A stretch of 64,000 nucleotides of DNA, from the NCBI RefSeq assembly GCF_002775205.1, contig NC_036457.1, positions 10,144,996 through 10,208,995 of the forward strand, given 5' to 3'. The notes beneath the pieces are model-generated. The model made no database searches and had not been told where the DNA came from. It saw only the letters and a list, made by a program, of their open reading frames with translations. The position numbers and the translations under genes were made by a program. This document shows, piece by piece, positions 59,701-64,000 of the stretch; the first letter of the stretch is position 1; each line of letters opens with the position of its first letter. Source of the stretch: Xiphophorus maculatus (taxonomy: Eukaryota > Chordata > Actinopteri > Cyprinodontiformes > Poeciliidae).

Positions 59701-62509
59701 GCTAAAGAGGATGTGCTACAGAAAGAAGTGAAAGTGAAAATCCTGAAGGACAGCATCAACCTGCTGGTGTCCCGAACAACGCACCCTGCTGGAGGCTCCG
59801 GACAGGAGCTGACCTCCAAGTTAGACGGAGTGCTAGCCAATTACCACAAACTCTGTGACCGCCTCAAGAGCAAATGTCACACACTGGAGGTAATTTTTGA
59901 ATGATTGGAACGACCTTCTGAGTCTATAAAGTAAACCAAAAGTTGCATGTTAGAAATATGAGACCACAACAGCATCATTATTTATAGATTTATGACTAAA
60001 AGCTTTGCTCCAGTCCAAAACTTGTTTTCATTTTTAAAACGGCTAAATCTCAATTATTTATGCAACAGTGAGCTAATTTAATGTTGGTTAGCTCAGTATT
60101 GGAATGACACACAGTTTTATGCGATTAGTCATTGCTTTGGCTTTTTTTCCTTAATTTACATGCAAGGGACAAGAAAAGCTTGAAGATGAGGGTGACGATG
60201 GAGGATTTTAGCGAGAACCTCTGAGTTTATCGCAGCGTTTTTGATTGTCTGCGTTGAAATTCATGTATAATTGAATTGTGAGTCATTTAATTTTGCTTTT
60301 ATGTATTCTTCCCGTTATAAATTTGATCATGCATGCACTTTGTAGGAAGTTTGGTCTTGTTGGATGGAGCTGCTTCAGTACCTGGACATGGAGCAGGGCT
60401 GGCTCAACACTGTAGAGGAGAAACTTCAAGCTACTGAGAACGTACCAGAGAGCACCGAGACGGTCACTGAAGCTCTGGAGGTACTCAGTTATATGTCATC
60501 TCATTAAATTTCTCCAGAATTTACTCAATTAGATTAAAAGGTGCTCATGTGCAAAATAACCAGGATAGGCACCTTTTTTCATTTCACGTAAATCATTTAT
60601 GTAATTGCAGAATATCAAACTAACATGGCAAATTCATTAAAAAAAATTAATACTGCATGGCTGTGGGCTTTACTATGAGAAAATAAATTCTAACAAATGG
60701 ATATAATGGACATCCTCACTAATTGCGTAAAAACAGCTACTTCATAAATATGGAATTCATGATAATTTAATTAGACTTGAATGTTTTTGCATATGATTTT
60801 CATTTTCCTGAATGCAGAAGTGGTGTGTTAAAAACTTGACTTTTACATAATAATTCATTAGTTTGTTAAATTAAACTCACTAACTTGAATTCATTATTTT
60901 CTATATGGCCTTATCGGCTTTTAAATATAAGGTCAACAAATGTTGCTCTGCTATTCTTTATGTAAATACCTCATTTCAGTGAGGATTATGGGAATTTATA
61001 TATGTGGTGAAGAACTTTTCAGTATGTTTTGATCCAACCACTAGAGGAACTTGTGGGCTATAAAATATAACATTAATGCTTGAGAAGATTGGCAGCCGTC
61101 TTTAATCTTTTAACTTCAGACTATTTGACGAATGGATTGTTTAGTGCAGCCCATGAGCTCTGCCAATTTCAGTTGCAGATAAATCTCAGCACAAAAGAAG
61201 TGCAACTTCTTTGAGAGTCTCTGGAAGTAGATGAAAGCTGCCTGAGATCTGAGAGAGTGAGCAGTTCAGCTCATCTTCTTTGGTTAAAAACACAAAATTA
61301 CCACCAAAATTTATTTGGCAACAATTCTAATTTAAATTAGCTTTTATGCTAATTCACAAAATAATTAAACTTTTTTTTTTCACTAAAAATCTATAATTCT
61401 TCTGTAAATAAAATGTTGGAATCTTAATTTTTTATTAATGATCATTTATAATAATTGAAACTAAACTAATGAAATTGTATATTAGAATTTAGCCTCAGTA
61501 AAAAATTGCTAAACTAAATTATTTTAAACCTAATATTCATATTGTATAAAAAGTTGCCTTTCAGGGACAAATAATTTCATAATAGGCAAAATTAAACATT
61601 AATAACCTCGTTTGTCTTTGATTTGCCTTCCAAATTTCTTCTGCTCTGACTTGCTCTGCTGCTATATCTGTAAATCGCCTGCAGCCTGTCTGTCAAAATC
61701 ACTTTCATCACTGCACTGCCTCTGTAGCATCACATTGTGATGAAATAAATTGAAGACCCTTGAAGTCAATGTTTCCTCTTCTTGTCCATGCCCTTCTCAT
61801 CAAATGTTTAAGGCTAATTTTTGTCCTTACTCTCTTTCTCTCCTCCCTACAAGTCTGTTTGTCTTTCCTGCTGTTTCTCTCTGTGCCTGTTGAACTCTGA
61901 GTTTTTTAATTAGACCATCTCCATCCAGTGGGAGGAGGCTGTCACTCTACGTCCGTTACCTCTGGGAAGGAAAAGCACATTTAATGAACCTACATAAACA
62001 ATGTTGGATCCAAACATGTGTTGTCATTCAAGAAGCTCCTTTTGTTGCTCGTGTCTCTTTTTTCCATCTATTATTTCAAGGTTGTTTTTTTGTTGCTTCT
62101 ATCTGACACACCCGACCCAGCACCTTTTGCATCTTCATCTGTTTCTCTTATGCTTTTATTGTTCTTTTTCCATCTGTCCCTGGATTTCATCTGTCTTTTT
62201 GGTGTTCCTAAATGATCAGCGACAAGCTTAGGTCTGTTTTTACGTGACATTTTGGTTTTTTTGGCAAGTTTTTGGAACCATAAAGGAACTTCTGCAGTTT
62301 GTCTTCATGATTAAATGTGTATGTGCGGATTTTCTTCTGCCTCTCCAACTACCCAACAGTCTTTGGAGGGCGTGCTGCGCCACCCCGGAGACAACCGGAC
62401 GCAGATCAGAGAGCTGGGTCAGACACTGATAGACGGGGGCATACTTGATGAACTAATCAGTGAAAAGCTTGAGGCCTTCAACTCCCGCTACGATCAGCTC
62501 AACCATCAG
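20661..62509 (+). CDS. utrn: utrn, utrophin (5' part: 28 coding exons, actin-binding domain, hinge 1 and first spectrin repeats)
   Basis: Utrophin is the autosomal relative of dystrophin, linking F-actin to the dystroglycan complex at neuromuscular junctions and other membranes. Coding exons 2-29 join with every phase correct into 1294 codons. The full protein is about 3430 residues in human, so the C-terminal WW, EF-hand, ZZ and coiled-coil parts lie beyond the window. Order: residues 1-25 leader; 26-133 first calponin-homology domain ([34 protein letters not shown]); 134-270 second ([29 protein letters not shown]); 270-310 acidic hinge 1; about 311 onward spectrin-like triple helices; a Pro/Ala-bearing break near 665-680 (exon 17) at the hinge 2 position. 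It is utrophin rather than dystrophin by the N-terminal leader, RETPSTxTE-like hinge and residues such as EDWLNT-type repeats in exon 28. Candidate promoters are at about 18.05-18.5 kb and near 29.9 kb. Confidence 0.96.
21620..21930 (+). repeat. Old dispersed fish repeat (SINE/MITE-like), degenerate
   Basis: GTTGCCTTGTGGCAAAAGGA, TTTGTATGTTCTCC, TTCTTCCCACAGGACCAAAA, TGTGATGATGGACTAGTGA and CCCATTGATCCCC occur in the order of a very common teleost interspersed repeat that ends near GATGGACTGG. Heavily mutated. The class is uncertain. Confidence 0.55.
22780..23010 (+). mobile_element. RTE/Rex3-like LINE 3' end remnant
   Basis: TTTTGGACATGACCCACTGG, GAAGAGGCCTGGGTTAAGAC, GGAGGTCTGGGAACCTCTGC and a GATGGATGGATAG tail match, in order, the 3' terminus of the Rex3 (RTE clade) retrotransposon of fish as I remember it. 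Short, truncated and without an open frame. Confidence 0.7.
23750..23990 (+). mobile_element. Internally deleted Tc1-like transposon remnant
   Basis: It starts with a left-terminus-like ATAGTGCCTCGCAAAAGCAT, then jumps to transposase-middle sequence (GACAGCTGGAGCTAAATACA, CCAAAGTCTTGATACTGGGA). Decayed and non-coding. It lies in utrn intron 2. Confidence 0.65.
29987..30068 (+). CDS. utrn: Candidate alternative first coding exon of utrn (B-utrophin type)
   Basis: An ATG in intron 2 opens 27 codons plus one base and ends at CTAG|GTAAGG, a near-perfect donor. An in-frame TAA at 29,972-29,974 lies five codons upstream, so the exon can only begin at this ATG. The single leftover G joins the AT of exon 3 to give Asp, the same codon exon 2 makes, so splicing to exon 3 keeps the frame (...[16 protein letters not shown]). 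The peptide ([20 protein letters not shown]...) is strongly basic and aromatic, unlike the acidic A-type leader. Mammalian B-utrophin is likewise made from a promoter in intron 2 with its own first exon spliced to exon 3. I cannot confirm similarity to the mammalian B peptide. A chance ATG plus donor is the alternative. Confidence 0.62.
37129..37190 (+). CDS. utrn: utrn exon 3
   Basis: 62 bases. It encodes [20 protein letters not shown] (residues 26-45) and starts calponin-homology domain 1 with its first actin-binding segment. Acceptor CCCTACAG, donor GTACGT. Confidence 0.96.
37191..37964 (+). other. utrn: utrn intron 3; no further gene seen
   Basis: Short intron between exons 3 and 4 with no recognised repeat or RNA gene. 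Confidence 0.8.
37965..38057 (+). CDS. utrn: utrn exon 4
   Basis: 93 bases, phase 0. It encodes [20 protein letters not shown] and following (residues 46-76) of calponin-homology domain 1. Confidence 0.96.
38058..39204 (+). other. utrn: utrn intron 4; contains a complex non-coding stretch
   Basis: About 38,640-38,960 is of more even composition than the surrounding AT-rich intron and carries several TAAT cores; it could be a conserved element. No exon is supported there. Confidence 0.5.
39205..39282 (+). CDS. utrn: utrn exon 5
   Basis: 78 bases, phase 0. It encodes [20 protein letters not shown] and following (residues 77-102), containing the second actin-binding segment of domain 1. Confidence 0.96.
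40629..40721 (+). CDS. utrn: utrn exon 6
   Basis: 93 bases, phase 0. It encodes [20 protein letters not shown] and following to HWQ (residues 103-133), the end of calponin-homology domain 1. Nearly identical to human from memory. Confidence 0.97.
41235..41407 (+). CDS. utrn: utrn exon 7
   Basis: 173 bases. It encodes [20 protein letters not shown] through LNAILHHF (residues 134-190), beginning calponin-homology domain 2. It ends two bases into an Arg codon. Confidence 0.97.
42007..42122 (+). CDS. utrn: utrn exon 8
   Basis: 116 bases. It completes Arg and encodes [20 protein letters not shown] through EKLLDPE (residues 191-229) of calponin-homology domain 2. The donor is GTACCG. Confidence 0.96.
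42130..42690 (+). mobile_element. Tc1-like transposon remnant in utrn intron 8
   Basis: Left-terminus-like GGCAAAAGTATTCACATCGG, the phrase TTTTATTGGGATTTTATGAT, a transposase-middle trace GCCAACATGTGGAAGAAGA and a right-end-like GGATACTTTTTCAACTC occur in order. Strongly decayed. It begins within about 10 bases of the exon 8 donor. Confidence 0.65.
43097..43263 (+). CDS. utrn: utrn exon 9
   Basis: 167 bases. It encodes [20 protein letters not shown] through NPGLSKQ (residues 230-285), ending calponin-homology domain 2 and entering hinge 1. Acceptor CCTCAG, donor GTACAA. Confidence 0.96.
46655..46800. mobile_element. Tc1-like terminal fragment
   Basis: TCCAAAAGTATTTGTACCCC, TTTTCACATTTCATTGTGTTAC and TTTTATGTGATGAATCAACACA resemble, in order, the terminal 150 bases of the same Tc1-like family seen elsewhere in this window. 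No transposase remains. Confidence 0.6.
46807..47513 (+). mobile_element. L2/CR1-type LINE 3' remnant
   Basis: Conceptual fragments [20 protein letters not shown] and [13 protein letters not shown] plus SRLKTHQF resemble the C-terminal end of a fish L2/CR1-clade reverse transcriptase. The tail GTGCTGTACAGATAAACTTG is the usual 3' end of such elements. It is 5'-truncated and frameshifted. Rex1 is a possible alternative clade. Confidence 0.75.
47689..47916 (+). CDS. utrn: utrn exon 10
   Basis: 228 bases, phase 0. Residues 286-361. The first half is acidic, Pro/Ser/Thr-rich hinge 1 ([18 protein letters not shown]); from about [20 protein letters not shown] it starts spectrin-like repeat 1. Confidence 0.96.
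47917..49573 (+). other. utrn: utrn intron 10; no further gene seen
   Basis: No exon or RNA gene is supported. Sequence is of ordinary complexity with no recognised transposon. Confidence 0.7.
49574..49755 (+). CDS. utrn: utrn exon 11
   Basis: 182 bases. It encodes [20 protein letters not shown] through MDRQA (residues 362-421) of spectrin-like repeat 1. It ends two bases into an Arg codon at donor GTGGGA. Confidence 0.96.
50052..50202 (+). CDS. utrn: utrn exon 12
   Basis: 151 bases. It completes Arg and encodes [20 protein letters not shown] and following (residues 422-472), the end of repeat 1 and start of repeat 2. The donor AAA|GTACAT is weak. Confidence 0.93.
50449..50568 (+). CDS. utrn: utrn exon 13
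   Basis: 120 bases, phase 0. It encodes [20 protein letters not shown] and following (residues 473-512) in spectrin-like repeat 2. Very close to the human sequence. Confidence 0.96.
50757..50858 (+). CDS. utrn: utrn exon 14
   Basis: 102 bases, phase 0. It encodes [20 protein letters not shown] and following (residues 513-546), the last helix of repeat 2 with its conserved Trp pattern. Confidence 0.96.
51175..51282 (+). CDS. utrn: utrn exon 15
   Basis: 108 bases, phase 0. It encodes [20 protein letters not shown] and following (residues 547-582), the start of spectrin-like repeat 3. Confidence 0.95.
51381..51904. mobile_element. MITE-like element with perfect 19-base inverted ends in utrn intron 15
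   Basis: AAATTAGGACAACCCAAAT (51,381-51,399) is exactly repeated in reverse complement at 51,886-51,904. The interior has no transposase motif. A partial third copy of the end (GTCCTAATTTATT) lies near 52,015. Likely a non-autonomous DNA transposon, superfamily not certain. Confidence 0.7.
52111..52290 (+). CDS. utrn: utrn exon 16
   Basis: 180 bases, phase 0. It encodes [20 protein letters not shown] through KLEDCSFQ (residues 583-642), completing repeat 3. Confidence 0.95.
52513..52661 (+). CDS. utrn: utrn exon 17 (hinge-2-like)
   Basis: 149 bases. It encodes [17 protein letters not shown] and a Pro/Ala stretch ([13 protein letters not shown]; residues 643-691). Human utrophin has a long proline run here (PPPPPPKKR); the fish exon keeps AKKR but only two prolines. 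Confidence 0.92.
52752..52875 (+). CDS. utrn: utrn exon 18
   Basis: 124 bases. It completes Met and encodes [20 protein letters not shown] and following (residues 692-733), the first helix of the next spectrin-like repeat. The donor is GTAAAA. Confidence 0.93.
52972..53059 (+). CDS. utrn: utrn exon 19
   Basis: 88 bases. It encodes [20 protein letters not shown] and following (residues 734-762), ending one base into a Glu codon. More diverged from mammals than the earlier exons. Confidence 0.9.
53145..53340 (-). mobile_element. Tc1-like terminal fragment in utrn intron 19
   Basis: TTGACTTGCAAAAATATTCA and AAATAAAATCCCAATAAAAT match the end region of the local Tc1-like family. No coding sequence remains; orientation is tentative. 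Confidence 0.5.
53830..54071 (+). CDS. utrn: utrn exon 20
   Basis: 242 bases. It encodes [20 protein letters not shown] through LRGECK (residues 763-843), spanning the end of one spectrin-like repeat and the start of the next. Identified by unbroken frame, phase and coiled-coil character. Confidence 0.92.
54159..54327 (+). CDS. utrn: utrn exon 21
   Basis: 169 bases. It encodes [20 protein letters not shown] through REQEVNQ (residues 844-899). The intron before it is only 87 bases. It ends one base into an Ala codon. Confidence 0.92.
54375..54853 (+). mobile_element. Tc1-like transposon remnant in utrn intron 21
   Basis: AAAACCTCAGAGGTTTGTTA, GAACAAACATAATCATGAAA, GTTCACCTTCCAATAAGACAA, TTTGGATCAAAGCAGATTTA and AGTCCAAACCTGAATC follow the order of a fish Tc1 transposon with its middle deleted. 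It stops just before the tRNA-Asp gene. Confidence 0.72.
54861..54932 (+). tRNA. tRNA-Asp, anticodon GTC (GUC)
   Basis: A 72-base gene. The acceptor arm TCCTCGT pairs with ACGGGGA, followed by discriminator G. The anticodon stem CCCGC/GCGGG encloses CTGTCAC with anticodon GTC. The T arm is CCGGGGTTCGATTCCCCGA (B box 54,911-54,921), with a normal D arm and A box. From memory it equals the canonical vertebrate tRNA-Asp(GUC). No CCA is encoded, so it is not a simple copy of a mature tRNA. It sits in utrn intron 21, same strand as the gene. The nearest T-run is only TTT, so termination may be leaky. Confidence 0.95.
54948..55002 (+). repeat. LINE-type 3' tail next to tRNA-Asp
   Basis: GTCCCTCTTGAAAATGAG, the palindrome GAGATCTAGATCTC (54,963-54,976) and GGGTTTACCTGATTAAATAA resemble the 3' terminus common to fish LINE families (…CTCAATGGGACTTACCTGGTTAAATAAAGG). 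It begins 15 bases after the tRNA. Confidence 0.6.
55003..55996 (+). other. utrn: utrn intron 21, right part; no gene seen
   Basis: AT-rich DNA ending in a T-run and the GCCCAG acceptor of exon 22. No exon or further repeat was recognised. Confidence 0.65.
55997..56124 (+). CDS. utrn: utrn exon 22
   Basis: 128 bases. It encodes [20 protein letters not shown] through ERAVERAQ (residues 900-942), with a long helical pattern. More CpG-rich than the adjacent introns. Confidence 0.92.
56125..57950 (+). other. utrn: utrn intron 22, with TTTA repeat and pyrimidine-rich tract
   Basis: It contains (TTTA)n at about 56,323-56,350 and a degenerate TTCN-type tract at about 57,320-57,725. No exon is supported; the 158-codon frame at 57,293-57,769 is Phe/Ser/Leu-rich because of the pyrimidine tract. 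Confidence 0.75.
57320..57725. repeat. Degenerate pyrimidine-rich (TTCC/TTCG/TTCA) tract
   Basis: A strongly strand-asymmetric stretch of C and T built from imperfect tetranucleotides. It is a decayed microsatellite and gives rise to spurious open frames. Confidence 0.85.
57951..58088 (+). CDS. utrn: utrn exon 23
   Basis: 138 bases, phase 0. It encodes [20 protein letters not shown] and following (residues 943-988), spectrin-like. Acceptor CCACAG, donor GTAGGT. Confidence 0.93.
58177..58290 (+). CDS. utrn: utrn exon 24
   Basis: 114 bases, phase 0. It encodes [20 protein letters not shown] and following to LNQCK (residues 989-1026). It aligns with human IEKWMDGVKDFL...LDQC. Confidence 0.93.
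58788..58943 (+). CDS. utrn: utrn exon 25
   Basis: 156 bases, phase 0. It encodes [20 protein letters not shown] through TLSKQ (residues 1027-1078), helices B and C of a spectrin-like repeat. Confidence 0.93.
59081..59114. repeat. Near-perfect palindrome, 16-base arms with 2-base loop
   Basis: AGTTTTATGTCATTTT and AAAATGACATAAAACT are exact reverse complements separated by AG. It lies in utrn intron 25. Probably a relic of a small inverted repeat. Confidence 0.85.
59422..59592 (+). CDS. utrn: utrn exon 26
   Basis: 171 bases, phase 0. It encodes [20 protein letters not shown] through SLEEMK (residues 1079-1135). [20 protein letters not shown] and YKSPEDLE match human utrophin closely. Confidence 0.96.
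59698..59889 (+). CDS. utrn: utrn exon 27
   Basis: 192 bases, phase 0. It encodes [20 protein letters not shown] through KCHTLE (residues 1136-1199). [11 protein letters not shown] and KCHTLE are as in human. The intron before it is 105 bases. Confidence 0.96.
60346..60480 (+). CDS. utrn: utrn exon 28
   Basis: 135 bases, phase 0. It encodes [20 protein letters not shown] through TVTEALE (residues 1200-1244). Acceptor TTGTAG, donor GTACTC. Confidence 0.96.
60481..62359 (+). other. utrn: utrn intron 28; no gene seen
   Basis: AT-rich intron with a pyrimidine-rich right half. The short frames at 62,001-62,231 are low-complexity Phe/Cys/Ser-rich shadows. Confidence 0.7.
62360..62509 (+). CDS. 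utrn: utrn exon 29 (last exon seen)
   Basis: 150 bases, phase 0. It encodes [20 protein letters not shown] and following to LNHQ (residues 1245-1294), almost identical to human. The donor GTTGGG is weak. The next coding exon, expected to continue the AESKQ-like segment, is not found before 64,000. Confidence 0.95.
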
Positions 62510-64000
62510 GTTGGGACTTTTCTCTCTTTGTGCATCAGTGTTGTTTTATTTTCAGGTCTTTTCCAGAAACATGTCCACTCATGCATAGAAGTTTTATATG
62601 CGCAATATGTAATTGGATATCAGGAAATGTTAAGCAAAACTTAATTTATTTCAGTAATTCAATTCAAAAATGGAAACTCAGACTATTTAGGTCCATTGTA
62701 CAGAGCGATATCTTAGACGTTTAATTTTTGTTAATTTGGATAATGATTTAAAGATTCAATTTTTTCAAAAAATTAGAATATTAAGACCAATTTAAAAAAT
62801 ATAGTTTTAATACTGACATAATTCAGGCTTCTTTAATAGCTTATATGCCTTCACAGTAGTATCCTGTTTTCAGTACACATAGCCAGTTGGTTTTTTATTA
62901 TTCTTCCGTCCGTTATCTGACCATTTGTGAATTTATTTTTTTTATTTTTAGTTTGTTTATTAAGCCTAACAGTTAAAACTAAATTTAAAAAGTACACAGA
63001 AGATAAACAGTTGAATTCAAATTGTTTATATAGTTCCAATTTACAACAAATGTTGCCTCAAAACATTACAAACCCCCAAATTTATATGCTTAAGCATATA
63101 CTCAGTTGAATCCAGTCATACAGAGTTAAATAGATAATATTTTGACAAATATGTCAGATTCTAGCTTCAAAGATTTGGTTGCTGAAAACCTGGCATCCAT
63201 AATCCATCCATTTACTGAAGGATAATGAATCCCTTTGGTTCTAAATAGATGACTTTAAGATGCTGTTTGTCTAGTGGGGATATTAATTATATAAAATATT
63301 GGAAACATCTTTTAAAGTCTGGAAAAAACTACTGGTCAAGACTGCTTTCAAATATTAAAAATGTTGTGCTTTTTAGAGCAGAATTGCTCTCTATTATTTA
63401 CCATAACAAAAATACATTCCTCTCACCAGCCTATCTATAGCGATAGATGTGTAAAAACTTAAAAACATTAAACTCTCCAGAATCTTTTAACCAGAACAAC
63501 TAACGAACACTAACTTATCGCTGCGGCTCTGGAGCGCCACACGATGGAGTGACGATGTTCCTGCCTTCCTGGTGGAAGATTGTAACTGTGCTGTGTTAAT
63601 TATGCACAGTCTCAAAACTCTGAGTAATCAGTGGCAGGAGGTGCTGTTATTAAAACATTGCTATGATCTCTCATGCATCCATGTTTTCAAAAAAATGTAT
63701 ATGAACCTTCCAGTCTGCATTGTTTCAATTATTTACAACCAAAAAATCATTAAATGTTAAGTGTTTCAGGTTTGTCCCAAGACTTAGCCCCTCACTTTTG
63801 AATGTTGTACATTTTTTTAATTTTTATTTAACTCACTTTTATCGCTGTTTCAGTATAATTGAAGCTTTAATTATTCACATTTTTAATTGGATATGCATGT
63901 TTTTTACGTATTTTGCAAGTAGCTGAGTATAATCATTAATGATACCAACTGCTACTTCACCTGTTAATTTAACTTTTTTGGAGGTAATTTGCACATGCTC
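62510..64000 (+). other. utrn: utrn intron 29 (incomplete); no gene seen
   Basis: AT-rich sequence to the window edge. Open frames are short and without recognisable domains; none has the acceptor, phase and helical content expected of the next utrn exon. Confidence 0.65.

Noticed and set aside
1..64000. CRISPR arrays, prophage, operons or biosynthetic clusters
   Set aside because: The window is vertebrate DNA with spliced genes; no regularly spaced direct repeats or bacterial gene organisation were found.

Overview
The window is teleost-type nuclear DNA. It is AT-rich, the genes are split by GT-AG introns of very different lengths, and many decayed Tc1/mariner, hAT, RTE/Rex3-like, L1-like and L2/CR1-like elements typical of ray-finned fish are present. 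No prokaryotic operon, CRISPR array or viral genome is seen. All exon joins below were made by hand from reading frame, splice dinucleotides and remembered family similarity; no search was run.

Layout. (1) Positions 1 to about 5950: the 5' end of mthfd1l (mitochondrial monofunctional C1-tetrahydrofolate synthase) on the minus strand. Coding exons 1 to 4 are visible; the rest lies left of the window. A 5'-truncated L1-like LINE with an uninterrupted 852-codon reading frame sits in intron 4, in the opposite orientation, between two identical 15-base target-site duplications. (2) About 5950 to 9700: no gene seen. (3) About 9700 to 12,450: stx11 (syntaxin-11), plus strand, with the whole coding sequence in one exon (10,881-11,777) and a probable non-coding first exon. 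(4) 12,450 to 18,000: intergenic DNA with two long (AT)n arrays, a hAT element carrying a nested palindromic MITE, and a tRNA-Leu(UAA) gene. (5) About 18,000 to the right end: the 5' part of utrn (utrophin), plus strand. It has a non-coding exon 1, the ATG in exon 2, and 28 coding exons that join without a frame break into 1294 codons. These encode the paired calponin-homology actin-binding domain, hinge 1 and roughly the first nine spectrin-like repeats. The gene continues beyond 64,000.

The 16.4-kb intron 2 of utrn holds a possible alternative first exon (29,987-30,068): an ATG preceded by an in-frame stop, 27 codons, and a strong donor in exactly the phase needed to join exon 3. Its position matches the B-type utrophin promoter known in mammals. 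A second tRNA gene, tRNA-Asp(GUC), lies in utrn intron 21, between a decayed Tc1 element and a LINE-type 3' tail.

The three proteins do not form a pathway: MTHFD1L makes formate in mitochondria, syntaxin-11 is a Qa-SNARE of granule exocytosis, and utrophin links actin to the dystroglycan complex. STX11 and UTRN are also neighbours in human chromosome band 6q24, so that pair is conserved synteny, whereas human MTHFD1L lies further along 6q. I found no wholly new system. The points most worth following are the alternative utrn exon, the tRNA-Asp/LINE-tail arrangement, the LINE whose first ATG comes from the target site, and the compact motif cluster upstream of utrn exon 1.
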